Positions 22,103-30,251 of a stretch of DNA of 64,000 nt are shown one piece after another (the stretch's first letter is position 1; every line of letters starts with the position of its first letter). The notes beneath the pieces were generated by a model. That model made no database searches, had not been told where the DNA came from, and saw only the letters and a list, made by a program, of their open reading frames with translations. Both the position numbers and the translations under genes were made by a program. This DNA is from a virus. The stretch lies in IMG/VR virus record IMGVR_UViG_3300042474_001151, positions 1-64,000 of that record; one strand, written 5' to 3'.

Positions 22103-22616
22103 AGAATTTCTTCTTTATTGTGAGTTAAATAATATAAAAGACATTAATAAAATTGCAAATGAAACCTTCAATAAAGGATTTTCCTTGTTGAAGTATGGGG
22201 AAACACCATTTGGAAATTCAACAGAAAAAGAAAAAATAGTTGAAGTTATTAAGGAGGTGATGGTTGAAAAGATAGTTGAAATAATAAAAGAAGTTCCTGT
22301 CGAGAAAATTGTTGAGGTTATTAGAGAAGTACCAATTGAAAAAATAGTAGAGGTTATTAAAGAAGTACCCATAGAAGTAAAGGGGGACACACAAATTATT
22401 ACTAATGAAGTTATAAAAGAAGTCCCTATTGAAATAATCAAAGAAGTTATTGTTGAGGTACCATTAAAAATTGTAGACACAAAAGAGGTTGATAGATTAA
22501 GTGAAGAAAACATAAAATTAAAAGAAGAATTAGAAAAATTAACAAACGCATTAAATAAATTCAATAAGGGTTCTTTTATGAAGAATAGTGATTTGAATAG
22601 TTTATATGATGAATAG
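22071..22616 (+). CDS. Coiled-coil protein with EVIKEVP-type repeats
   Basis: The ATG at 22071 is preferred over a TTG at 22065; both overlap the gp47-like gene end. About 181 residues: an N-terminal globular part (LTLDKEFLLYCELN), then about nine units built on (V/I)(V/I)E-(V/I)(I/V)KE-V-P-(I/V)EK (about 60-140), then a leucine-rich coiled coil to the end. The repeated charged/hydrophobic register suggests a long rod. Function is unknown; its position between gp47-like and gp46-like genes may be accidental. Confidence 0.65.
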   Translation: MEKKHTLTLDKEFLLYCELNNIKDINKIANETFNKGFSLLKYGETPFGNSTEKEKIVEVIKEVMVEKIVEIIKEVPVEKIVEVIREVPIEKIVEVIKEVPIEVKGDTQIITNEVIKEVPIEIIKEVIVEVPLKIVDTKEVDRLSEENIKLKEELEKLTNALNKFNKGSFMKNSDLNSLYDE

Positions 22617-22664
22617 TTTGTTTTTAACAATAATTTTTCTTATATTAACTAAAATATATAAAAC

Positions 22665-22976
22665 ATGGGAACATTATTATTATGGGCATTTATGGCCTAC
22701 GGAATGACGAGTATACTTGTTTGGGGAGCAATTTTTGAAAACCAACGTATATGGATAAAAGCACACTCAAAGTTTTTTGGTGACTTAATAAGTTGTACAT
22801 TGTGTACATCGACTTGGGTTGGATTTTTTATGTCACTAATTTTAGGTAGTATTACCACAAGATTTTTTGATACCTTTTGGATTATCAATTTATTCTTTGA
22901 TGGTATGTTTACCGCGGGAGCTGTTTGGGCAATAAACGCAATCGTTGAATTTTTTGAGGAAAGTAGAATTAAGTAA
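22665..22976 (+). CDS. Small membrane protein, DUF1360-like
   Basis: 103 residues with three hydrophobic segments: N-terminal (LLLWAFMAYGMTSILVWG), a central one after the CTLCTSTWVGFF motif, and a third (FFDGMFTAGAVWAINAIV). The Cys-x2-Cys followed by Trp-Val-Gly matches DUF1360-type membrane proteins of phages and bacteria. Role unknown. The next ATG follows the stop by one base, so the gene is co-translated with the following one. Confidence 0.65.
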   Translation: MGTLLLWAFMAYGMTSILVWGAIFENQRIWIKAHSKFFGDLISCTLCTSTWVGFFMSLILGSITTRFFDTFWIINLFFDGMFTAGAVWAINAIVEFFEESRIK

Positions 22977-22977
22977 T

Positions 22978-23637
22978 ATGTCACAACAAAAAAGAAAATT
23001 TAGATACATAAGGATTAATGGTAAGGTAATTCAAGACCCATTTGATGATGAGGATATGAGAAAACTTTTCATATCATTTGCGGAAAAAGTATTGGGATTT
23101 AAATTCATTAGCGGTACCAAATATGGTATTGATTTAGTATGTGTAGACGACCCATCATGGGGTGCTGAAGGTGAAAATGGTTCATTTCAGGGAGATAGAT
23201 GGGCAGGTAATCAACAAGATATTTTTAATCTCGGATTTGCAGGTCTTAATATGCAAAATTGGAAATGGTTTTATTTTGGGTTGGGTGAATTATCTGAAAG
23301 AAATACTGGCAAATGGTTGACATCACATCCAGGTCATGATAAAAATATATATTTTAGAGTTAATGCACAATTTGACCAAATTTGTATGGTAGATGCTCAA
23401 ACAATAAAAGACTTTAATAAAATCAAATTTGTTTTTAATAGAAAAGTTAGTAATAGTGATGATCCAGAAGATTGGATTGTGATACCAAAAGAGTTTGTAC
23501 GTACATTTAATAAACAACCTAATGGTGAATGGTTAGAAAATGGACCATATTGTGGACCAACACAAAAAGAATTAGAAGATATGGAAAAAGAATATAATCA
23601 ACAAAGAGTAAGAGAAGTTATGTTTGCAAATAAATAA
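22978..23637 (+). CDS. Uncharacterised protein, weak resemblance to nuclease folds
   Basis: 219 residues from the ATG at 22978; the TTG at 22945 would overlap the previous gene. The central segment KYGIDLVCVDD then WGAEGENGSFQGDRW has acidic residues on adjacent strands, as in restriction-endonuclease-like folds, but the D-ExK spacing is not convincing. There is no membrane segment and the C-terminus is charged and helical. It lies directly before the gp46-like gene, so a DNA-metabolism role is plausible but unproven. Confidence 0.6.
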   Translation: MSQQKRKFRYIRINGKVIQDPFDDEDMRKLFISFAEKVLGFKFISGTKYGIDLVCVDDPSWGAEGENGSFQGDRWAGNQQDIFNLGFAGLNMQNWKWFYFGLGELSERNTGKWLTSHPGHDKNIYFRVNAQFDQICMVDAQTIKDFNKIKFVFNRKVSNSDDPEDWIVIPKEFVRTFNKQPNGEWLENGPYCGPTQKELEDMEKEYNQQRVREVMFANK

Positions 23638-23644
23638 TTAATTA

Positions 23645-25978
23645 ATGAATCCATTTATAAAAGTAACATGGCAAGACGTTCCTGAAAATTTCACACCCGA
23701 AAAAATTAGGAGAGTAAAGTCATACTTTCAGGAGAAGTATAGTTCCAAGAATGTACAAGTAATTACAAAGACACTATCAAATGTAAATGAAACTCGTTTA
23801 GAGTCTTTGGAGGCTTCCGATAGTATTTTGGATCATCAGTATCAAAAGAAATTAATGAAAGATTTCATTAAGGATAATTCTATTGATATTAAATGGGAAT
23901 TGGTTGATAGATTAGATAATAAAGTAAACACACAAATAGATAAATTAAATGAAAACAAAGTTAGATACAATAAATGGTTCATTAAGAGAGTCGAGTTTTC
24001 TAATTTTTTATCTTTTGGTGATTCTAATGTCATTGACTTCACAGGTCTCGACGGTATTACGGTAATTGAATCTACACCTAAAAACTTTGGGGGTAAATCA
24101 ACATCATCTGTTGACTTATTAATGTTTCTTTTTTTTAACTCAACAACTAAAACCAAAACCAATGGTGAAATCTTTAATAGATTCACAGATAAGGATGAAG
24201 TTAGTGTTCGAGGTGAAATAACAATTGACGGAGATGATTATGTTATCGAAAGAAAAACATTAAGAAAGAAATCAAAGTCGGGTGAATACACCGTTACCAA
24301 TAAACTTGAGTTCTACAAGAGGAAAGAAGATGGTGAAATTGAAAATCTTTCAGGTGAACAAAGAAGAGAAACAGAATCGTTTATTGCGTCAGCAATTGGA
24401 ACTGAAGAAGACTTCCTATCAACCATTTTAACAACTGGTTATAATTTAGAAGAACTTATTGAATCCAAACCAACTGCTAGAGGTCAAATCCTTACTAAAT
24501 TTTTAGGTTTAGAGAGTTTAAAGGCAAAGGAAGAAATTGCAAAAGAAATTTATAACGATTGGAGTAAGAAGTTAGTATCTAACACATATAACAAAGTAAC
24601 TTTAGAATTAGAAATAACCAATCATAAAGAAAGTCTTGATAATTCTGAAAGTGAAATTGTGAGACTAACAAAAGAGTTAGGTAAATTTCAAAAGGAATTA
24701 GAAAAGTTAGAAGGTAAAAGAGATGAGGTTTTCTTAAAGAGAAATAATGATGTTGATAGAGAACTAATTAACACAAACCCGACGTTACTACAAAGAGAGA
24801 TTAATGATTTAACAACACAACGAAACACAAGTCAAACCAACGTTGATAGTGTTAATGTAATAGAACCTTCTAAATTCTATCATGAGGACCAACACAAAGA
24901 GTTAAGAGGTGAGATGGCTAATCTTCAAGGAATTGATGTTGCATGTAAATATGAAAAAGGTGATAGAGAAAAATTAATAAAGAAATTTGAAGAAGGAACC
25001 GTTTGTCCAACCTGTAATAGAGCTTTAGATGAGGTGGACCACACAGACGAAATTGAAAAGATTAAAAAAGAAATAGAAGATATTATTAAGGATATGGAAT
25101 TAAATCAAATTCAATTTGATTTATTAAAAGAACAAGAGAAAGCATTTGAAACATTAAAAACCGAATTTGAAACTTACGAAAGAAATAAACTTCGTAAAGC
25201 TCGTTATGAGTTGGAGGTTGAACAAAAACAACATGAGATTGATGTTAAACAGGCGAGATTAGATAATTACGAAAGTAATAAAAAGAAACTTGAGGAAAAT
25301 CAAAAGATTGATGCTGAAGTAATTGCACTTAAAACTAAAATTGAAACAGCAAATGGAGATATTAGACAAACGAATACCAATATCGAAAAACATACTAACA
25401 ACATTACTAACATGAATGAGAAGATTGGTATCAATGAGGAGTTAATTAAAAAAATTACATCAGAGGAAGAATTGTCTGCGGTGTTTAAAATTTACTTAAC
25501 TGTTTATGGTAAGAATGGTATTTCTAAAATTATTCTTAAGAATATGATTCCATTAATCAATCAGGAGTTATATCGTTTGTTGGTGGATAGTTGTCATTTC
25601 ATTTTAGAGATGAATATAAACGATAAAAACGAGGTTGAATTTATTATGATAGATACTGAGACACGTATCGTAAAACCTCTTAATGCGGGTTCTGGTTACG
25701 AAAGAACCATATCCTCATTAGCACTTCGTAGTGTATTAACAAAGATATCGTCATTACCTAAACCTAACATCGTAGTTATGGATGAGGTATTCGGTAAAAT
25801 TGCAGACGAGAACTTGGAAATGGTAGGAGAGTTTTTTAAGAAAATTAAAAACTACTTTGACCATATACTTGTTATATCACATAATTCTTTGATACGTAAC
25901 TGGTCAGATAACATTGTTATGATTAAAAAAGAAGAGAACGTCTCCTCAATAGATTTTATTACAACAAAAATTTCTTAA
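23645..25978 (+). CDS. SbcC/Rad50-like recombination ATPase (T4 gp46-like)
   Basis: 777 residues. An N-terminal extension of about 115 residues precedes the ABC ATPase head, which opens with RVEFSNFLSFGDSNVIDF. The Walker A site is unusual (TPKNFGGKST, about 144-153; the usual first Gly is Thr). Long coiled coils flank a zinc hook, CPTC at 454-457. The ABC signature region is SGYERTISSLALRSVL and Walker B is IVVMDEVFG with Asp713-Glu714. The ATPase regulates the gp47-like nuclease and bridges DNA ends through the hook. Its stop overlaps the stop of the converging exonuclease gene. Confidence 0.85.
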   Translation: MNPFIKVTWQDVPENFTPEKIRRVKSYFQEKYSSKNVQVITKTLSNVNETRLESLEASDSILDHQYQKKLMKDFIKDNSIDIKWELVDRLDNKVNTQIDKLNENKVRYNKWFIKRVEFSNFLSFGDSNVIDFTGLDGITVIESTPKNFGGKSTSSVDLLMFLFFNSTTKTKTNGEIFNRFTDKDEVSVRGEITIDGDDYVIERKTLRKKSKSGEYTVTNKLEFYKRKEDGEIENLSGEQRRETESFIASAIGTEEDFLSTILTTGYNLEELIESKPTARGQILTKFLGLESLKAKEEIAKEIYNDWSKKLVSNTYNKVTLELEITNHKESLDNSESEIVRLTKELGKFQKELEKLEGKRDEVFLKRNNDVDRELINTNPTLLQREINDLTTQRNTSQTNVDSVNVIEPSKFYHEDQHKELRGEMANLQGIDVACKYEKGDREKLIKKFEEGTVCPTCNRALDEVDHTDEIEKIKKEIEDIIKDMELNQIQFDLLKEQEKAFETLKTEFETYERNKLRKARYELEVEQKQHEIDVKQARLDNYESNKKKLEENQKIDAEVIALKTKIETANGDIRQTNTNIEKHTNNITNMNEKIGINEELIKKITSEEELSAVFKIYLTVYGKNGISKIILKNMIPLINQELYRLLVDSCHFILEMNINDKNEVEFIMIDTETRIVKPLNAGSGYERTISSLALRSVLTKISSLPKPNIVVMDEVFGKIADENLEMVGEFFKKIKNYFDHILVISHNSLIRNWSDNIVMIKKEENVSSIDFITTKIS

Positions 25979-26781
25979 CGAATGTGGCTTGAAACAATTT
26001 TCAGGCCACGTTCAATTACATTTAATGTATTCTCACAATCAACTAATGCATCGTGAGACTTACCTAACAATGTAGCTTTCTCCGCCGGGTCTGAAAAAAA
26101 TCCATTAATAAGACTACCCATTGCACTTGATTTTTTTCCTGTTCTTGCACTCGACGCAAACTTATCATTTATTGATTTAAAATGTTCATTTTCAGTTGAT
26201 AGTGATTCTAATGCTGGAAAGAATACTTTATTGAAAAAACTGATGGTGTCAAATACTTCTCTGTCTTTAGTTTTAAAAATTTCATGAACTTGAATCATAC
26301 TCAAGTCAAATGGTGCGTTATGTGCCATTAAAACTACGTTACTATGTTTGTCTAAAAATGAATCAAATCTCTCTAAGGATTCTCTTTCATCTTCAAAATT
26401 GTCTGAATTGGCTAAATCGTAATGATTGTATTTTAATACAGCCTTTACGTTTGCACCCTTCAATTGTGATTGGAATTCAGGACTATCCTTATCGTCTGGA
26501 ACATCTTCGGATTTATCGAGAATATCTTTGATGTAATCATTAAGTTTTATCTTTTCATGAAATCTATCAATTTCAATAAATTTAAGTTGTCTTAAATCAA
26601 ATTTGGCCGCAATTGCTGCTAACTGAGTAATTTGATCGGTTCTGTCACGATCGTTTAAACCAGTGGTTTCCGTGTCAAACATAACAAATGTGGAATTTTT
26701 ACGTTGTAAAAACCATCTTAATAGATTAGTACTAGGTATTTCCAAATTACCTTCTTTAATAATATTAGTCATTTTAATCAT
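25975..26781 (-). CDS. DnaQ-like 3'-5' exonuclease (DEDD family)
   Basis: 268 residues, reverse strand. Exo I motif is VMFDTETTG (Asp36, Glu38), Exo II is in LMAHNAPFDLSM, and Exo III is SHDALVDCENT, which has His and Asp in DEDDh order. Such enzymes proofread or trim DNA or RNA; there is no fused polymerase. Start codons at 26781 and 26772 are both possible. It is the only gene of the replication block on the reverse strand and diverges from clpP across an 78-nt gap with paired TATATTTG boxes. Its C-terminal codons fold as a long hairpin with the end of the gp46-like gene. Confidence 0.8.
   Translation of the reverse strand: MIKMTNIIKEGNLEIPSTNLLRWFLQRKNSTFVMFDTETTGLNDRDRTDQITQLAAIAAKFDLRQLKFIEIDRFHEKIKLNDYIKDILDKSEDVPDDKDSPEFQSQLKGANVKAVLKYNHYDLANSDNFEDERESLERFDSFLDKHSNVVLMAHNAPFDLSMIQVHEIFKTKDREVFDTISFFNKVFFPALESLSTENEHFKSINDKFASSARTGKKSSAMGSLINGFFSDPAEKATLLGKSHDALVDCENTLNVIERGLKIVSSHIR
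25980..26013. terminator. Long convergent-gene hairpin
   Basis: 15-bp stem (25980-25994 with 25999-26013, including T-G pairs) and a 4-nt CAAT loop, just after the gp46-like stop and inside the last exonuclease codons. On the reverse strand a T-rich stretch follows about 8 nt later; on the forward strand no T run follows. It is best read as a reverse-strand terminator that also protects the forward 3' end. Confidence 0.55.
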
Positions 26782-26797
26782 GTTAATAAATATTTGA

Positions 26798-26805
26798 CAA
26801 ATATA
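26798..26805 (-). promoter_or_regulatory. Host-type promoter -7 box TATATTTG (exonuclease)
   Basis: On the reverse strand TATATTTG fits the Bacteroidota TAnnTTTG consensus, 16 nt before the ATG at 26781. The -33 TTTG is not clear. Confidence 0.55.
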
Positions 26806-26830
26806 GTTTTTTTATTCTGAATAAATTGTC

Positions 26831-26838
26831 TATATTTG
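26831..26838 (+). promoter_or_regulatory. Host-type promoter -7 box TATATTTG (clpP)
   Basis: Perfect TAnnTTTG match, 21 nt before the ATG at 26860, back to back with the reverse-strand copy at 26798-26805. The -33 position is a T run rather than TTTG. Confidence 0.6.
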
Positions 26839-26859
26839 TAGTACTTAAACAAAACATAT

Positions 26860-27534
26860 ATGACACCAAAAGATTATCAAAATTTTGGTCTTTACGCTAA
26901 AGACCGTGGATTAAGTTCACTAGACTTATTTCGTTACAACCAAAGAGTAGAGGACAGTTTAACCCCTTATATTTTAGAGGAGAGACAAATGAATGTAACT
27001 GTTATGGACGTGTTCTCACGTTTAATGATGGAACGTATTATTTGGGTGGCAGGTGAGGTAAATGACCACATGTCAACCATTGTTCAGGCTCAATTGATGT
27101 TCTTGGATAGTATCGATAATACAGATGTAACTATGCATATTGATAGTCCTGGTGGGTCCGTTAAGTCGGGTTTATCCATGGTAGACGTGATGGATTATAT
27201 CAATTCCGACATTCGTACCATTAACACGGGTATGGCCGCTTCAATGGGTTCAGTCCTACTTGGAGCAGGTACAAAGGGTAAACGTGGTTCCTTGAGGTTC
27301 TCACGTACCATGTTACACCAATCATCGGGAGGTGCAGGTGGTAATATCCAAGACGCTCGAATTACAATGGTAGAATGGGAGAAATTGAATGATACCCTAT
27401 TTGAATTATTAGGGGGTTATTGTGGGAAAACCGCAGAACAGGTGAAAACCGACGCATCGAGAGATTTATGGTTATCCTCCGAGGATGCATTATCCTACGG
27501 TATAATAGATGAGATAGTAAAGAAAAAGAAATAA
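26860..27534 (+). CDS. clpP: ClpP-like serine protease
   Basis: 224 residues with the ClpP fold signature HIDSPGGSVKSGL and the catalytic triad Ser128 (GMAASMGS), His153 (RTMLHQ) and Asp202 (SRDLWLS). The Ser-His and His-Asp spacings of 25 and 49 residues equal those of E. coli ClpP, so the enzyme is probably active. An N-terminal extension of about 30 residues is present. Phage ClpP homologues can act as prohead proteases or as regulatory proteases; no capsid gene is adjacent here, and no Clp ATPase is in the window. It is monocistronic between a host-type promoter and a terminator. Confidence 0.85.
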   Translation: MTPKDYQNFGLYAKDRGLSSLDLFRYNQRVEDSLTPYILEERQMNVTVMDVFSRLMMERIIWVAGEVNDHMSTIVQAQLMFLDSIDNTDVTMHIDSPGGSVKSGLSMVDVMDYINSDIRTINTGMAASMGSVLLGAGTKGKRGSLRFSRTMLHQSSGGAGGNIQDARITMVEWEKLNDTLFELLGGYCGKTAEQVKTDASRDLWLSSEDALSYGIIDEIVKKKK

Positions 27535-27537
27535 GGA

Positions 27538-27562
27538 AAAGGGGACGAAAGTCCCCTTTCTT
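27538..27562 (+). terminator. Terminator after clpP
   Basis: 9-bp stem AAAGGGGAC/GTCCCCTTT (27538-27546 with 27551-27559) closed by a GAAA tetraloop, 3 nt after the clpP stop. The T tract is contained mostly in the 3' arm. Confidence 0.75.
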
Positions 27563-27564
27563 CA

Positions 27565-27572
27565 TATTTATA
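27565..27572 (+). promoter_or_regulatory. Candidate late promoter box TATTTATA
   Basis: Exact match directly after the clpP terminator and 14 nt before the ATG at 27587, where a new transcript would be needed. Confidence 0.55.
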
Positions 27573-27586
27573 ATAAAACATATAAT

Positions 27587-27922
27587 ATGAAGATTGATAA
27601 AACAAACATCCTATTAGTTTTGATTGCTTGTTTAGCCGCTTATACCATATTTCAAAATCAAGGTATAAAAACTGACGTTGCGGGATATAATGCTAAAATC
27701 GAATCCTTACAAAAAGAGATAGATTCGGTTTATATTGCAAATAAAGAAATAGACAATCAAATCGAAAAGGTTGATAATCACATTGTTAATGTTGATAAAG
27801 AAATCGACAATGTAACAAAAAACATAACTATTATTAAAAACAACACAGATGAAAAAGTTAATTCTATTACCACTATTGGTAATGTTGAGCTTGAGCAGTT
27901 ATTCGCAAACAGATACAACTAA
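27587..27922 (+). CDS. Membrane-anchored coiled-coil protein (possible spanin-like)
   Basis: 111 residues. One N-terminal membrane segment (NILLVLIACLAAYTIF, about 7-22) is followed by a long, strongly charged coiled coil with repeated D-N-x-I and V-D-K-E-I-D-N heptads, facing the periplasm by the positive-inside rule. This is the architecture of an inner-membrane spanin, but there is no sequence-level proof. The last 74 nt overlap the next gene in another frame, as in nested Rz/Rz1 pairs. It follows a terminator and a TATTTATA box, consistent with late expression. Confidence 0.6.
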   Translation: MKIDKTNILLVLIACLAAYTIFQNQGIKTDVAGYNAKIESLQKEIDSVYIANKEIDNQIEKVDNHIVNVDKEIDNVTKNITIIKNNTDEKVNSITTIGNVELEQLFANRYN

Positions 27923-28274
27923 TGTTATAGTATTAGATACTACTAAAGTCATTTTACCAACAAAAGTTGCAAGATTGGCTTTTCAAGATTTACTTCGTTA
28001 TGACGGAGCAAAATTAGAGATTGTTGAATTAAAAAACGTTATTGGTTTAAAAGACCAACAAATTAATTTATTCAAACAAAAAGACACACTTAAAGACCAA
28101 AAGATTTCTAATCTTGAATTTATTATTACTAAAAAAGATGAACAATTTAGTTTAGAAAGACAAAAATCTGAAAGTTTATTAAAAGAATTGAAAGGACAAA
28201 GAACTAAAACTTTCTTTTATAAAATTGGTTCGTTTGTCGGGGTGATTGCAACATCCATACTTTTATTAAAATAA
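27849..28274 (+). CDS. Exported coiled-coil protein with C-terminal membrane segment
   Basis: 141 residues. An N-terminal signal peptide (MKKLILLPLLVMLSLSSYSQ) ends in the Ser-x-Ser-Gln form common in Bacteroidota; there is no lipobox Cys. A charged coiled coil (about 50-115) is followed by a C-terminal hydrophobic segment (IGSFVGVIATSILLLK). The start lies 74 nt inside the preceding gene in a different frame. The pair may span the periplasm together at lysis; this is inference. Confidence 0.6.
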   Translation: MKKLILLPLLVMLSLSSYSQTDTTNVIVLDTTKVILPTKVARLAFQDLLRYDGAKLEIVELKNVIGLKDQQINLFKQKDTLKDQKISNLEFIITKKDEQFSLERQKSESLLKELKGQRTKTFFYKIGSFVGVIATSILLLK

Positions 28275-28925
28275 ATGAAAAAAATATTCAACATACCAAA
28301 CATAATAATTCTATTACTATTATTAATAGCAATTATTGAATTTATTAACCCAAAAGGTATAATGCCGAACAGAACAACAGTAAAGGTGGATTCAATACCT
28401 TATGCTGTTCACGATACCGTTTTGGTTGATTCGTTGGTTGAGGTTGGAGTGGAGGTTGAAGTTCCCGTACCATATGAGGTAGAAAAAAGAGTTGAGATTC
28501 CTGTTTATCAGACGATAGACACTATGGAAATATTAAAAGTACATTTTGCGAAAGTACAACACAAAGAAGTATTAACGTTACCAAATAATCAAGGAACGGT
28601 TACACTTATAGATACCATATCTAAGAATAGTATTGTTAATAGAAAGTTCATTGCAGATGTTAAACGTATGATTGTTACAGATACCGTCTACACACAAATA
28701 CCAAGAAAAACCGAGGCTTATTTAGGTATTGATGCTAAATTCGATAAACCTAATGTTGTTAATATTATAGGTGTGAGTATGTTATTTAAAAATAAAGATG
28801 ACAATCATATGTATAGATTGGGAGTTGGTGTTACAAATAGAATAGATGACCAAGGAACTACCGGTAGTTTAACACCATTTATCGGTGGAGGAGTTTATTG
28901 GAAATTAAAGTTTAAAAGAAACTAA
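28275..28925 (+). CDS. Envelope protein with N-terminal anchor
   Basis: 216 residues, start immediately following the previous stop. One N-terminal membrane segment (IIILLLLLIAIIEFI) is followed by a beta-rich, Val/Glu-rich region (VEVGVEVEVPVPYEVEKRVEIPV) and a C-terminal part with alternating strands ending in FIGGGVYWKLKFKR, resembling outer-membrane beta-strand endings. It is probably part of one envelope or lysis set with the two genes before it. Function unproven. Confidence 0.6.
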   Translation: MKKIFNIPNIIILLLLLIAIIEFINPKGIMPNRTTVKVDSIPYAVHDTVLVDSLVEVGVEVEVPVPYEVEKRVEIPVYQTIDTMEILKVHFAKVQHKEVLTLPNNQGTVTLIDTISKNSIVNRKFIADVKRMIVTDTVYTQIPRKTEAYLGIDAKFDKPNVVNIIGVSMLFKNKDDNHMYRLGVGVTNRIDDQGTTGSLTPFIGGGVYWKLKFKRN

Positions 28926-28932
28926 ATTTGAT

Positions 28933-29376
28933 ATGAAAACATTCATATTATTTATTTTTGGTATGTTTGAAGACCACGAAGATATTGAATATTTTTGTAA
29001 TGAGGTATTAACTGAGTTACCAACAATTAATTCCATAAGATTTGTTATAGAGAATTCCCAAAATGTAATTGTTATATTTGATTCTGATAAGGATTATAAG
29101 ACCATATCACAAGACCTGTACACAGTGTTAGTAAATGACAATGTTAAATTTTATTTTATATTTGATAGGGATAGTTTGGTTACCGCTCACATACCACAAC
29201 AAGTAAAGGATTTCATCTTTAAACCAAGTGGTACATCTACGATGATTAGGGTAGATTATGACAAGAACTCAAATCCAAGTATGGATTTAGACGAATTATT
29301 AGATAAAATCGAACAAATGGGGATTGAGAGTCTTACCCCCGAGGAAAAAAACTTCCTTGACAATTTTGCCAAGTAA
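28933..29376 (+). CDS. Uncharacterised soluble protein, 147 residues
   Basis: Starts MKTFILFIFGMFEDHEDIEYF; alternating hydrophobic strands suggest a small alpha/beta domain over about 1-105. The C-terminal tail LDELLDKIEQMG then SLTPEEKNFLDNF matches a short helical tail common at the C-termini of Bacteroidota proteins, including some rhomboid proteases, and supports the host assignment. No catalytic motif. It lies 7 nt after the envelope gene and before the sigma-factor promoter. Confidence 0.6.
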   Translation: MKTFILFIFGMFEDHEDIEYFCNEVLTELPTINSIRFVIENSQNVIVIFDSDKDYKTISQDLYTVLVNDNVKFYFIFDRDSLVTAHIPQQVKDFIFKPSGTSTMIRVDYDKNSNPSMDLDELLDKIEQMGIESLTPEEKNFLDNFAK

Positions 29377-29395
29377 AAAAAATTACTTATCTTTA
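29365..29395 (+). promoter_or_regulatory. Bacteroidota-type promoter of the sigma-factor gene
   Basis: TTTG at 29365-29368, a 19-nt spacer, and TATCTTTA at 29388-29395. This fits the TTTG-N19-21-TAnnTTTG consensus with one mismatch. It overlaps the end of the preceding gene and leaves a leader of about 29 nt before the ATG at 29431. Confidence 0.6.
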
Positions 29396-29430
29396 TCCTA
29401 CTATCACATCACTATTAAATTATTCATTTT

Positions 29431-30246
29431 ATGAAGAAATCTATTATCACTAATACTGAGGAAATCCAACAGTACATCAAAGACATTCGCAAAATTTCTG
29501 TAATTTCTCACGAAAGACAAGAAGAAATTTTTGATTTGTTAAAGGATAAAAAAATTAGCAAGGAAATAAAGTCAAAATTACACGAGGAATTAATTGTCGG
29601 TAATTTAAGATTTGTTATATCTGTTGCAAAAATGTATCAAAACCAAGGAATGGATATTATGGATTTAATATCTGAAGGTAATATTGGTTTAATGAAGGCA
29701 GCTGAAAGATTTGACCCAACAAGTGGATTAAAATTTATATCATATGCTGTGTGGTGGGTTAGACAATCCATTATGGCATCGTTAAATGAAAATGCTAGAA
29801 CAATTCGTTTACCATCAAACTTAATTCAGGAGGCACAAAAGGCAAAGAAACATGAAGTAAGTGATGAAGATAATTTTTTCATTGGAGGTGATGTTGAAGA
29901 AAAACCAATTTCAACTAATCTACCATATTGTGTTGGACTTTATAAAACAATCAATGAAGAGGGAGACCAATTAATTGACATGATTCCAAATAAAGAGGCT
30001 GAAAGTCCTGATGCGATTCTTAATTCTCCTGAAGAAATAAAGAAAAAAGTGGCATTAATGTTAAATGTTTTAGATGAGAGAGAAAAGATAATTATTGAAA
30101 AATATTATGGTTTGACAGGTATTGAATGTAATTTAGATGATTTAGGTGAAGAGTTTGGTTGTACTAAAGAACGTATAAGACAATTACGTGATAAGGCCAT
30201 TAAGAAGTTAAGAAATGAGAGTTTTGGTCTCCTAAACTATTTATAA
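29431..30246 (+). CDS. Sigma-70 family RNA polymerase sigma factor
   Basis: 271 residues. Region 2 is well preserved (about 56-125): LRFVISVAKMYQNQGMD, then DLISEGNIGLMKAAERFD and FISYAVWWVRQSIMASL, the core-binding and -10-recognition helices of primary-type sigma factors. Region 3 is reduced to a short acidic linker. Region 4 (about 211-262) has the helix-turn-helix CTKERIRQLRDKAIKKLR. It resembles the host primary sigma rather than the T4 gp55 type. It probably redirects host RNA polymerase to phage promoters; the TATTTATA boxes are candidate targets. Expressed from its own host-type promoter. Confidence 0.85.
   Translation: MKKSIITNTEEIQQYIKDIRKISVISHERQEEIFDLLKDKKISKEIKSKLHEELIVGNLRFVISVAKMYQNQGMDIMDLISEGNIGLMKAAERFDPTSGLKFISYAVWWVRQSIMASLNENARTIRLPSNLIQEAQKAKKHEVSDEDNFFIGGDVEEKPISTNLPYCVGLYKTINEEGDQLIDMIPNKEAESPDAILNSPEEIKKKVALMLNVLDEREKIIIEKYYGLTGIECNLDDLGEEFGCTKERIRQLRDKAIKKLRNESFGLLNYL
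30238..30245 (+). promoter_or_regulatory. TATTTATA box inside the sigma-factor 3' end
   Basis: Exact TATTTATA overlapping the last codons of the sigma-factor gene and lying 6 nt before the ATG at 30252. Confidence 0.4.
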
Positions 30247-30251
30247 TATAC

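Noticed and set aside
22115-22630. A 171-codon reverse-strand open frame
   Set aside because: Antisense to the EVIKEVP repeats, low-complexity Ser/Thr/Ile product, and neighbours are closely spaced on the forward strand.
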